Shown here: piece after piece, positions 1 to 6,406 of the stretch
Layout of the letters: the number at the start of each line of letters is the position of its first letter
Numbering within the stretch: position 1 is the first letter of the stretch
From: UBA910 sp964369145
GTDB lineage: Bacteria; Patescibacteriota; Minisyncoccia; Phycocordibacterales; DATDWN01
DNA length: 8,038 bases
Assembly (NCBI GenBank): GCA_964369145.1
Contig: CAYJEE010000022.1
Coordinates: 1-8,038, forward strand
Reading direction: 5' to 3'
The notes under the pieces: generated by a model
The model's database searches: none
What the model saw: only the letters and a program-made list of their open reading frames with translations
What the model was told of the DNA's origin: nothing
Position numbers and translations under genes: made by a program

Positions 1-57
1 AACGTTAGCGTTTCCCTCCCAAATACAATCCCTTGAAACATTCAACACTGTCCTTTC

Positions 58-110
58 GTTGAGCTAAGCTCAACACCCCCGATCCGAAGCTTCGCTTCTG
101 ATCACCCCCG
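58..110. repeat. Small palindromes and a direct octamer repeat
   Basis: Positions 58-74 are a perfect 8-bp palindrome around one central base (GTTGAGCT-A-AGCTCAAC). Directly after it, the octamer CACCCCCG occurs at 74-81 and again at 103-110. Between the two copies lies a hairpin (82-102; arms ATCCGAAGC and GCTTCTGAT, one mismatch, three-base loop). No gene is recognisable around it. It could be the 3' untranslated part of a plus-strand transcript that ends at the terminator at 153-190, or part of an unrecognised structured RNA. The function is unknown. Confidence 0.5.
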
Positions 111-152
111 TTCTTTCCGAAGAGTTGTTTACAAATCTTCACCTGTTTTCCC

Positions 153-190
153 AAGACCCTTCTCGCAATTGCGCGACAAGAGGTCTTTTT
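153..190 (+). terminator. Rho-independent terminator, plus strand
   Basis: The arms AAGACCCTTCTCGC (153-166) and GCGACAAGAGGTCTT (173-187) form a strong stem with a short AATTGC loop, one bulged base and one mismatch. A T-rich run follows at once (TTTTTTATTTT). On the minus strand the hairpin is not followed by a T run, so it acts on plus-strand transcription. It would end a transcript entering from left of the window, converging on dnaE. Confidence 0.7.
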
Positions 191-210
191 TATTTTCCAC
201 CACACACCCA

Positions 211-400
211 AGAGTAACATCTTTTAATTTTTGAATGATTTCGCAGGGTACTTTTAAAATTATGACAAAATAACACTTCGTGAGCACCAAGTCCTGTACT
301 CAGGACCGAAGCGAAGCGAGTTTGCGGAAGAAGTGTTATTTTGTAAATTAATTTTTTAAGTACCCGAGGACTAAATGAGAAAATGAAAAGATGTTACTCT
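211..400. repeat. 190-bp nested palindrome overlapping the dnaE 3' end
   Basis: The outer arms are perfect 15-mers: AGAGTAACATCTTTT (211-225) and its reverse complement (386-400). After 20 poorly matched bases on each side come long inner arms, 246-279 and 330-365. These share an 8-base outer block (GGGTACTT), a 7-base block and a perfect 15-base inner block (ACAAAATAACACTTC). The loop (280-329) contains a further hairpin, GTCCTG-TACT-CAGGAC (291-306). The right outer arm covers the dnaE stop codon and last two sense codons. It could be a MITE-like or REP-like element, an inverted duplication of the dnaE tail, or a bidirectional terminator. The sequence alone does not decide. Confidence 0.7.
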
Positions 401-3400
401 AATAATTTAATTTTCTCCGCCAACACACTCTCCTTACCATCTTTCTTTGAAAACGTCCCTTTGATCACGACACAGTTATCTGCTGCGATCACATCTTTAA
501 ATTCTTCATATATTTTAGGAAATACTACAAGTTCAATACTGTCAGTAAGGTCAGCAATTCTAACGAAAAGCATTTTGTCTCCCTTTTTTGTCATAATCTC
601 TTTCATTTCTTCAATGATTCCGACGATCACTACAGTGCGACCTGCTGGTTTCTTGAACGATCCTCTGGTGTTTGAAGGTTGAGTGCTCTGTGTGGTTCCG
701 GAACCGGCAGTTGCTTTAAGCTTCTTGATACTCATGTCCCGTTTTCCCAGACGTTCTGCGTATTGATCTAGTGGGTGCCCTGAAATATACAGACCGAGAA
801 GCTCTTTTTCCCACATAAGTTGGTCAGTTGCATTTACATTTTCTTCAGGAATAAGTACAAGCTGCGAGAGTACGGATGTACTTGCTGCTCCAAAGAGTGA
901 GTCTTGGGAAGTGTTTGCTTCGGTACGTGACTCTTTGTGATAGGTGAGTAGAGTATCAAGGTTCTTTAGTAGTGTGTGTCGAGAATGCGTCGTGCCAACG
1001 AGTGAATCAAACGCTCCCACTTTAATAAGTGCTTCGAGAGATTTTTTGTTGAGATTTTTGTCTGTAATGCGCGTCAGAAATTCTTCGAGGCTCACAAAAG
1101 GTCCTCGAGCTTTTCTTTCTTCAATAATTGAGCCCGCGATACCTGCTCCAAAGTTTTTGATGGTAGTGAGTCCAAAACGAATCGAGTCTGCAGTCGGAGC
1201 TTCCTCGGCATCCGCCGACTTTCCTTTGATAACCGTAAAGGCTTCAAATGATTCATTTACATCAGGAGGAAGGATGGTGATATTGATACGCTTACATTCG
1301 GCGATCGACTCAGCTACTTTTTCTACTTCACCACCGTGGTGAGTGAGTACAGATGCCATGTATTCTGCAGGGTAGTTTGCTTTGAGGTATGCGGTTTGAT
1401 ACGCCACTTTTCCGTATGACACAGAGTGCGCTTTGTTGAAACCGTACGATGCGAACGGCTCGATCCATGTCCAGAGCTCACGTGCTTTTTGCTCTGGCCA
1501 ACCAGAGTGTGTGACACATCCTTGGATGAAGTTTTCTTTTTGCTTCTGCATTTCCTCGGGGATTTTTTTACCCACCGCTTTTCGGAATTTATCAACTTCA
1601 CCCCAGGTATATCCCGCGAGCTTGTGCGCCATCATGAGGAGGTCGTCTTGGTACACCAAAATCCCGTATGTCTTGGAGAGAATTGGCTCGAGTGCAGGGT
1701 CGAGATAGTGGATCTTTACCTTGCCGTGTTTTCGGTCGATGTATTCAGGAATAAACTGGATAGGACCCGGTCGGTAGAGTGCCACCATCGCATTGATATC
1801 GTGAATCGTAGAAGGTTTGAGCTCCACAAGGAAACGAGTCATTCCATCACCGTTGAGCTGAAAGAGGTCGGTCGTGTCACCACGTGCAAGCATGCGGAAT
1901 GTTTTCTTGTCATCCATAGGGATGTCGTCTTGCATCAAGCTTACTCCCACTGTTTTTTTCATAAGTGCGAGTGTGTCTGCAATGATCGACAAGTTTTTGA
2001 GTCCAAGAAAGTCAAACTTCAAAAGACCAGCATCTTCGATAGAGTACATATCGTATTGAGTAATAATCTTGCCTTCACCTTTCGGATCGTACTGGAGCGC
2101 GGTATAGTCGGTAATAGCCGAAGGGGACATCACCACACCTGCAGCGTGAATACCCATGTGACGAGCACATCCTTCGATTTTTTTTGCCATATCGATGATT
2201 TGTTTGACCATATCATCGCTCGTATATATTTCTTTAAGCTCTTCCACTTCATCGAGTGCGCGGTCTATCGTCATTGCGTGTCCTTGAGCTCCCATCGGGA
2301 TGAGTTTGGCGATCATGTCTCCTGTTGAGTAAGGGAAGCCGAGTGCACGAGTCACATCTCGTACAGAGCCTCGAGCAGCCATTGTTCCAAATGTTCCGAT
2401 CTGCGCCACCTTGTCGTGACCGTATTTTTTTCGAGCATACTCTACCATTTCGTCTCGACGGTTATCGGCATAGTCCATGTCGATATCGGGTGCCGACGGT
2501 CGGTCGGGGTTCAAGAAACGCTCGAAAGGAATCTCAAATTCAATGGGGTCAATATTGGTAATACCTGCAAGGTAGGTCACCATCGATCCAGACACCGATC
2601 CTCGGATATTTGAGAGAATACCGTTTTCACGAGCAAATTTAAGGAGGTCACCTACTACAAGAAAGTATGGTGAATATCCTTTGTCTTTGATTACTTTGAG
2701 TTCATAATCGACACGAGTACGGAGCTCAGGAGTGTCGGCTACTTTTCTCCGAGTGATACCTTCGTAGGTAATCCGGCGCAACTCGTCGTCGTATGAGAGT
2801 CCACTTTCCACGATATAGTTTGGGAACACCCATTTGCCGAGTTCGATTTCAAGATTACATTTGTCTGCGATTTTGATGGTGTTTTCGAGTGCTTCTGGTA
2901 AATGTTTAAAATATTTTTCTGCCTTTTCTTGAGAGATGAAAGAAAAATCTTCTTCGGTATTTCGTTCGACAAAATCTCCACCGTTTTGGATCGAAAGAAG
3001 TGTTTCGCGAGCTTTCTTATCTTCGGGCTCGAGGTAGTAGACGTCGTGAGCAGCAACGAGCTGCACAGAGTTTTCTTTTGCATAGGTGACAAGTTTTTCC
3101 ATCGACTCTTCATGTCCTTTGATTTCAGGATGATGAGTGACTTCAATATAAAAATCATCACCAAAAAGTTTTTTATAAAACTCTGTTTTTTCGTTGGCGA
3201 GCGGGAAGTTGGCGAGACGTACTGCCTGGACAATGTCTCCAGAAAAAGAAGGAGAGATGCATACGAGTCCTTCGTGATGAAGCTCGAGGAGCTCTTTGTC
3301 GATACGAGGTTTGTAATAGAAACCTTCGAGGTGTGCCTTGCTCACGAGCTGAATGAGATTTTTATAGCCGACGTCGTCTTTTGCAAGGAGAATGAGTCGG

Positions 3401-3660
3401 GTGCGAGATTTGTCGATACCTGCCTCTTTGTCGTGTCGGGTGCGGGGAGCGAGATATGCATCAATACCAATAATAGGTTTGATTTCTTTTTTTTTGCATT
3501 CAGAGAAAAATTCAATTGCACCGTAGAGGTTGCAGTTGTCGGTGAGGGCGAGTGCGGGCATTTCGTATTTTTTTGCCTGTTTTACAAGCGCGTCGATTTT
3601 AGGGAGTGCTGTGAGGAGAGAATAGTGAGAGTGTGTGTGGAGGTGGACGAAGCGTGACAT
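394..3660 (-). CDS. dnaE: DNA polymerase III subunit alpha
   Basis: This is the replicative polymerase subunit that extends DNA on the sliding clamp. The 1088-aa protein has an N-terminal PHP domain (about 1-230). The polymerase core carries the RGS-x-SGS motif (353-359), the PDIDMD active site with D392 and D394, HAAGVVMSP (505-513), and KFDFLGL with the third acid D550. A helix-hairpin-helix region lies near 830-885, a clamp-binding motif QDSLF at 919-923, a low-complexity linker at about 980-1005, and an OB fold at 1008-1085. It ends just after the OB fold, shorter than the roughly 1160 aa of E. coli DnaE, so a full tau-binding tail seems absent. Several PHP metal ligands are replaced, which suggests no intrinsic proofreading. 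The start fits an extended -10 promoter immediately upstream. It is divergent from mazE, and the stop lies inside a palindrome. Confidence 0.97.
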   Translation of the reverse strand: MSRFVHLHTHSHYSLLTALPKIDALVKQAKKYEMPALALTDNCNLYGAIEFFSECKKKEIKPIIGIDAYLAPRTRHDKEAGIDKSRTRLILLAKDDVGYKNLIQLVSKAHLEGFYYKPRIDKELLELHHEGLVCISPSFSGDIVQAVRLANFPLANEKTEFYKKLFGDDFYIEVTHHPEIKGHEESMEKLVTYAKENSVQLVAAHDVYYLEPEDKKARETLLSIQNGGDFVERNTEEDFSFISQEKAEKYFKHLPEALENTIKIADKCNLEIELGKWVFPNYIVESGLSYDDELRRITYEGITRRKVADTPELRTRVDYELKVIKDKGYSPYFLVVGDLLKFARENGILSNIRGSVSGSMVTYLAGITNIDPIEFEIPFERFLNPDRPSAPDIDMDYADNRRDEMVEYARKKYGHDKVAQIGTFGTMAARGSVRDVTRALGFPYSTGDMIAKLIPMGAQGHAMTIDRALDEVEELKEIYTSDDMVKQIIDMAKKIEGCARHMGIHAAGVVMSPSAITDYTALQYDPKGEGKIITQYDMYSIEDAGLLKFDFLGLKNLSIIADTLALMKKTVGVSLMQDDIPMDDKKTFRMLARGDTTDLFQLNGDGMTRFLVELKPSTIHDINAMVALYRPGPIQFIPEYIDRKHGKVKIHYLDPALEPILSKTYGILVYQDDLLMMAHKLAGYTWGEVDKFRKAVGKKIPEEMQKQKENFIQGCVTHSGWPEQKARELWTWIEPFASYGFNKAHSVSYGKVAYQTAYLKANYPAEYMASVLTHHGGEVEKVAESIAECKRINITILPPDVNESFEAFTVIKGKSADAEEAPTADSIRFGLTTIKNFGAGIAGSIIEERKARGPFVSLEEFLTRITDKNLNKKSLEALIKVGAFDSLVGTTHSRHTLLKNLDTLLTYHKESRTEANTSQDSLFGAASTSVLSQLVLIPEENVNATDQLMWEKELLGLYISGHPLDQYAERLGKRDMSIKKLKATAGSGTTQSTQPSNTRGSFKKPAGRTVVIVGIIEEMKEIMTKKGDKMLFVRIADLTDSIELVVFPKIYEEFKDVIAADNCVVIKGTFSKKDGKESVLAEKIKLLE

Positions 3661-3666
3661 GAAGAT

Positions 3667-3675
3667 ATTATATCA
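3667..3675 (-). promoter_or_regulatory. Extended -10 promoter of dnaE, leaderless type
   Basis: Read on the minus strand the sequence is TGA-TATAAT, a perfect -10 box with an extended-10 TG. No good -35 box is seen 16-18 bases upstream, as expected for an extended -10 promoter. Six bases separate TATAAT from the dnaE ATG, so transcription should begin at or next to the start codon. No Shine-Dalgarno sequence fits in that space. Confidence 0.6.
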
Positions 3676-3728
3676 AATGCAAAGTATTTTTTAGAGTTGA
3701 CGGGTTATAGAGCATCTTTTGTACTAGT

Positions 3729-3756
3729 TTGACATTGTTTATATATTGTTTATACT
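3729..3756 (+). promoter_or_regulatory. mazEF-rnhB promoter with tandem operator-like repeats
   Basis: The -35 box is TTGACA (3729-3734) and the -10 box TATACT (3751-3756), with a 16-base spacer. The -10 ends six bases before the mazE ATG, so the mRNA is probably leaderless. The 10-mer ATTGTTTATA occurs twice (3734-3743 and 3745-3754), 11 bases apart, filling the space between the boxes. Such helically phased repeats are a plausible site for the MazE DNA-binding domain in autoregulation. That role is inferred. Confidence 0.65.
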
Positions 3757-3762
3757 ATATCC

Positions 3763-4014
3763 ATGACTACTCAAGGAAAAATACGAAAATGGGGTAATGG
3801 ATTTGGCATTCTACTTCCAAAAGTTGCTATTGAAGCATTGGATCATAAAGAACACTCAAATATATCTATTTCAGTGAAGAGAAACTCTTTACTTATTAAA
3901 CTTGTAAAAGAAAAAAAATCAGAGTCTCTGAGTGAATTAATTAAAAAAATAACTCCTGAAAATCGGCATAAAGATCTGGATTGGGGCGCTCCAGTTGGAA
4001 AAGAAGTATGGTAA
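3763..4014 (+). CDS. mazE: MazE-family antitoxin
   Basis: This is the 83-aa antitoxin of a type II toxin-antitoxin pair. It should bind and neutralise MazF and repress its own promoter. The N-terminal half (about 1-48) has the swapped-hairpin AbrB/MazE pattern, beginning KIRKWGNGFGILLPK (6-20). The C-terminal tail, ITPEN (63-67) followed by LDWGAPVGKEVW (72-83), closely matches the E. coli MazE tail that wraps around the toxin; E. coli MazE is 82 aa. The last codons overlap the mazF start by 7 bp. The reading frame starts about where transcription is predicted to begin. Local GC is only about 35-40% in sampled lines, lower than in dnaE, which may point to acquisition by transfer. Confidence 0.92.
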   Translation: MTTQGKIRKWGNGFGILLPKVAIEALDHKEHSNISISVKRNSLLIKLVKEKKSESLSELIKKITPENRHKDLDWGAPVGKEVW

Positions 4015-4343
4015 AAAAATATATTCCAGATAAAGGGGATCTTATATGGGTCACTCTTGATCCCTCTTTGGGTCATGAGCAAAAAGGAAGACGTCCGGTA
4101 CTGGTCTTATCTCCTCGAGGATACAATAAGATAAGTGAACTGTGTATAGCAGTCCCAGTTACCTCTCATAAAAAAGGATATCCATTTGAATGTGAATTTG
4201 CAGGGAAGAATCTCTCAGGAGTTGTGCTCACTGATCAAATAAGATCAATCTCTTTTAAAGCACGTAAAGCTGAAAAGATTGAAAGAATAAAAGATGAGGT
4301 ATTACAAGGTATATTGGCAAAAATAAAAGTATTGTTTTTCTAG
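4008..4343 (+). CDS. mazF: MazF endoribonuclease toxin
   Basis: This is a 111-aa ribosome-independent mRNA interferase, the same length as E. coli MazF. The conserved block near the N terminus (YIPDKGDLIWV, 5-15) is followed by GHEQKGRRPVLVLSP (22-36), which contains the active-site-region residues E24 and R29. VPVTS at 49-53 carries T52, and DQIRSI (76-81) matches the family. All the expected catalytic residues are present, so the toxin looks intact. I chose the ATG at 4008 rather than the in-frame ATG at 3981, because homology begins at MVKKYIPD and the earlier start would run deep into mazE. The 7-bp overlap with mazE suggests translational coupling. Cleavage specificity cannot be read from the sequence. 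Confidence 0.93.
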   Translation: MVKKYIPDKGDLIWVTLDPSLGHEQKGRRPVLVLSPRGYNKISELCIAVPVTSHKKGYPFECEFAGKNLSGVVLTDQIRSISFKARKAEKIERIKDEVLQGILAKIKVLFF

Positions 4344-4344
4344 T

Positions 4345-4950
4345 ATGAAATACATTATTGGCATTGATGAAGTAGGAAGGGGTCCTTTGGCAGGGCCAGT
4401 GACTTTGTGTGCGGTTAGAATCGAAGCGGGAATGTATAAAAAACTTCAAAAAAGCAAAGATTTGCCGGCGCTCGGACGAGATTCAAAAAAGCTCTCAAAG
4501 AAAGACAGAGAAAAATATTCAAAAATACTCTGCGATTTGGCACTCGCCGGAAAGCTCCAATTTACGATTGTGATGCAAAGCAATACAATCATTGATACAA
4601 AAGGACTTTCTTTTGCAATTAAAAAAGCAATTTCAAAATGTTTACTCACACCGGGTGTGAGTTGGAATGACCAAGTTTTGCTTGATGGAGGATTGAAGGC
4701 TTCAGTCGAATTTACAAACCAACAGACAATTATAAAAGGGGATGAAAAGCATCCCGTCATTGCATGGGCGTCGATTTTGGCAAAAGTCCACCGCGACAAC
4801 TATATGACAAAAATGGCAAAAAAGTACCCAGAATACGGTTTTGAAAAGCATATGGGATACGGGACCAAAACCCACCGAGAAGCAATTAAAAAACACGGCC
4901 CGAGCTCGATTCATCGAAAATCTTTTTTGAGTAGTATTTTGAAATTTTAA
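4345..4950 (+). CDS. rnhB: Ribonuclease HII
   Basis: This enzyme removes ribonucleotides misincorporated in DNA and cuts RNA in RNA-DNA hybrids. The 201-aa protein is full length for the family. The catalytic acids are visible: D8 and E9 in IDEVGRGPLAGPV (7-19), D114 in LLDGG, and D133 in KGDEKHP. The GRG motif (11-13) that senses the ribonucleotide junction is present, as are ASILAKVHRD (142-151) and the GYGT region (171-174) with its conserved Tyr. The ATG lies one base after the mazF stop, so the gene is almost certainly co-transcribed with mazEF and has no Shine-Dalgarno sequence of its own. The downstream gap to rpmF holds a new promoter and no clear terminator. Confidence 0.95.
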   Translation: MKYIIGIDEVGRGPLAGPVTLCAVRIEAGMYKKLQKSKDLPALGRDSKKLSKKDREKYSKILCDLALAGKLQFTIVMQSNTIIDTKGLSFAIKKAISKCLLTPGVSWNDQVLLDGGLKASVEFTNQQTIIKGDEKHPVIAWASILAKVHRDNYMTKMAKKYPEYGFEKHMGYGTKTHREAIKKHGPSSIHRKSFLSSILKF

Positions 4951-4988
4951 ATTTGAAATTGTCCCCAAAGCCACTTTTCCCCAGTCTA

Positions 4989-5017
4989 TTGATTAAAATA
5001 AAAAATTACGCTATAGT
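4989..5017 (+). promoter_or_regulatory. rpmF-nusB promoter, leaderless type
   Basis: The -35 box is TTGATT (4989-4994) and the -10 box TATAGT (5012-5017), with a 17-base spacer. Only nine bases lie between the -10 and the rpmF ATG at 5027, so the predicted transcript has a leader of about 0-3 bases. There is no Shine-Dalgarno sequence. Confidence 0.6.
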
Positions 5018-5026
5018 GTCTCTATT

Positions 5027-5245
5027 ATGGTAGTACGAATGAGACACACCCGGGGGCAAACAGGAAGTCGACGATCGCATCATGCGCTCAAGAATCCTGG
5101 TGTTACTGTGGATTCAAAAACAGGCGTAGCCCACATGCGACACCGAGCATCAGTTGTAACTGGTATGTACCGAGGACGACAGGTGATCGATGTTCAGGCG
5201 AAACTTGCAAAAAAGACTAAAAAAATACAGGCTCGCAATAAGTAA
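5027..5245 (+). CDS. rpmF: Large ribosomal subunit protein bL32
   Basis: This is a small basic protein of the 50S subunit, 72 aa here. The N-terminal RMRHTRGQTGSRRSHHAL (4-21) is the L32 signature, and GMYRGRQVID (46-55) matches the family's C-terminal strand region. Many L32 proteins carry four cysteines of a zinc ribbon; this one has no cysteine at all, so it is a zinc-independent form. The tail after residue 57 is Lys-rich. I chose the ATG at 5027 because MVVRMRHT fits the family and the promoter ends just before it. It is followed 38 bp later by nusB in the same direction with no terminator between, so the two are likely an operon. Confidence 0.93.
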   Translation: MVVRMRHTRGQTGSRRSHHALKNPGVTVDSKTGVAHMRHRASVVTGMYRGRQVIDVQAKLAKKTKKIQARNK

Positions 5246-5283
5246 TGCAGTAGGTAGTTTTTAAGAATTGAGTACGTTTAAAT

Positions 5284-6171
5284 ATGGCAAACAGGCACCT
5301 TTCCAGATCAATAGTTCTTCAGTCACTCTTTGAGTGGGATTTTAGAAATGAAAATTTCGAAGAAGCTTTGGAAGTGTTTAAACGTAACGTCGATGAATTT
5401 GCTCCCGGTCAGGGAGATTTGGCGTTCATGGAGGGTCTCATGCGTGGTGTACTCGAAAAACAAAAAGACCTAGATCTCATTATTGAAAAAGCAGCTCCCG
5501 ATTGGCCGATCGACAAAATCTCTATTATGGATAGAAATATCCTCCGACAAGGTCTCTACGAGCTTCTTTTTGCTGACCGCTCACAAGTACCTCCAAAGGT
5601 TGCGATCAATGAAGCGATCGAACTCGCAAAGTCTTTTGGCTCTGATACTTCTAGTAAGTTTGTAAATGGTGTGCTTGGTGCAGTCTACAAAGAAATCGGT
5701 GAGCCTGGAAAAGAAGAAACAACTAAAGACAAAAAGAAAATCGGTGGCCCTATCCCAACTGAATACTTGGGTGGTGCTGTGGTGTATGCAAAAGTGGGAG
5801 AGGATATCTATGTAGCTCTTGTACACGATGTATTCGGCCGGTGGACTCTTTCAAAGGGGCATATTGCGGGGGGCGAGGATCAGCCCGCTGAAGTCGCTCA
5901 GGCAATACAAGAAGAGCTCTCTCTCGCTGTCACAGTCAAAGATAAACTTGGGACAAATGAATATGCAACTTATCATCCAGAAAAAGGAAAGATAAAAAAG
6001 AATGTAACCTACTATCTCGCTGAAGCTCCATTTGAAGATATTAAACTTGTAAACTCAGGAGGTCTCGATGATGCGCGATGGTTTAAACTTGGGGATATTC
6101 TTGATCTTAATTTTTATAACGACATTCTTCCTCTTATTACTAAGGCGGTAAATATTTTAGTGGCAAAGTAG
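5284..6171 (+). CDS. nusB: NusB antitermination factor fused to a Nudix domain
   Basis: This is a 295-aa two-domain protein. Residues 1-138 form a NusB fold: RHLSRSIVLQSLFEWDF (4-20), then ISIMDRNILRQGLYEL (79-94) and PKVAINEAIELAKSFGSDTS (104-123). NusB normally binds NusE and boxA RNA during rRNA transcription antitermination. A charged linker (about 139-155) leads to a Nudix-like domain (160-295). Its Nudix box at 192-214 has the glycine, E198, E210 and E211 of the consensus. The usual Arg-Glu pair is Q206-A207 and the late glycine is S213, so hydrolase activity is doubtful. The nucleotide or RNA-cap ligand, if any, is unknown. It lies in an operon after rpmF and is ended by the terminator at 6226-6247. 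No Shine-Dalgarno sequence is visible before the ATG. Confidence 0.9.
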   Translation: MANRHLSRSIVLQSLFEWDFRNENFEEALEVFKRNVDEFAPGQGDLAFMEGLMRGVLEKQKDLDLIIEKAAPDWPIDKISIMDRNILRQGLYELLFADRSQVPPKVAINEAIELAKSFGSDTSSKFVNGVLGAVYKEIGEPGKEETTKDKKKIGGPIPTEYLGGAVVYAKVGEDIYVALVHDVFGRWTLSKGHIAGGEDQPAEVAQAIQEELSLAVTVKDKLGTNEYATYHPEKGKIKKNVTYYLAEAPFEDIKLVNSGGLDDARWFKLGDILDLNFYNDILPLITKAVNILVAK

Positions 6172-6190
6172 AAGACCGCTTCGTAGACGT

Positions 6191-6342
6191 AGCTCCCCAA
6201 GTTTTGCTTTTTCAGAGCTTCCCTCAAAGCCCCCAGCGGGGCTTTTTGGCTGTCCTCAACCTGAACCTGTCAAGAAGGGGTGCCTTGACAGGACCAAGCT
6301 TCAGGTCTGCGGGGGCTCCGAAAAAGCAAAACTTAGGGAGCT
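6191..6342. repeat. 152-bp palindromic element with 23-bp inverted ends
   Basis: The ends 6191-6213 and 6320-6342 are inverted copies matching at 22 of 23 positions, with one C/T change. Inside are three more symmetric parts: AAAGCCCC-CAGC-GGGGCTTT (6226-6245), ACCTGAA (6259-6265) with TTCAGGT (6300-6306), and CCTGTCAAG (6266-6274) with CTTGACAGG (6284-6292). AGCCCCC (6228-6234) can also pair with GGGGGCT (6311-6317). No open frame or target-site duplication is evident. It may be a MITE-like or REP-like element, or a structured RNA at the operon end. Confidence 0.7.
6226..6247 (+). terminator. Rho-independent terminator of the rpmF-nusB operon
   Basis: A perfect 8-bp stem (AAAGCCCC and GGGGCTTT) with a CAGC loop is followed by a run of five T (6243-6247). 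It lies 54 bases after the nusB stop codon and within the larger palindrome. Confidence 0.75.
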
Positions 6343-6354
6343 TAAGTGGTTTAC

Positions 6355-6395
6355 TTGACAAGTTTGTAATATATGTGTATAATAGAATCCAGGAG
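6355..6395 (+). promoter_or_regulatory. Perfect sigma70-type promoter and RBS of the lipoprotein gene
   Basis: TTGACA (6355-6360), a 17-base spacer and TATAAT (6378-6383) match the consensus at all 12 positions. Transcription should start near 6390, immediately before the Shine-Dalgarno sequence AGGAG (6391-6395). That sequence is 11 bases from the ATG, slightly long. It begins 12 bases after the palindromic element. Confidence 0.85.
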
Positions 6396-6406
6396 ACTGT
6401 ATTCAC

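Noticed and set aside
5..220. 71-codon minus-strand open frame rich in basic residues
   Set aside because: Its start lies in the palindrome arm and it runs through a terminator hairpin and the small repeats; no family resemblance and no ribosome site.
1426..2328. 300-codon plus-strand open frame inside dnaE
   Set aside because: It is antisense to the conserved polymerase core, with Cys/His/Phe-rich composition typical of a reverse-frame shadow.
3981..4007. Longer mazF start nine codons upstream
   Set aside because: Family homology begins exactly at the ATG at 4008, giving the E. coli length of 111 aa.
6191..6342. Integron attC site
   Set aside because: The ends lack the R-Y-Y-Y-A-A-C and G-T-T-R-R-R-Y core sites, and the arms are too perfectly matched for attC.
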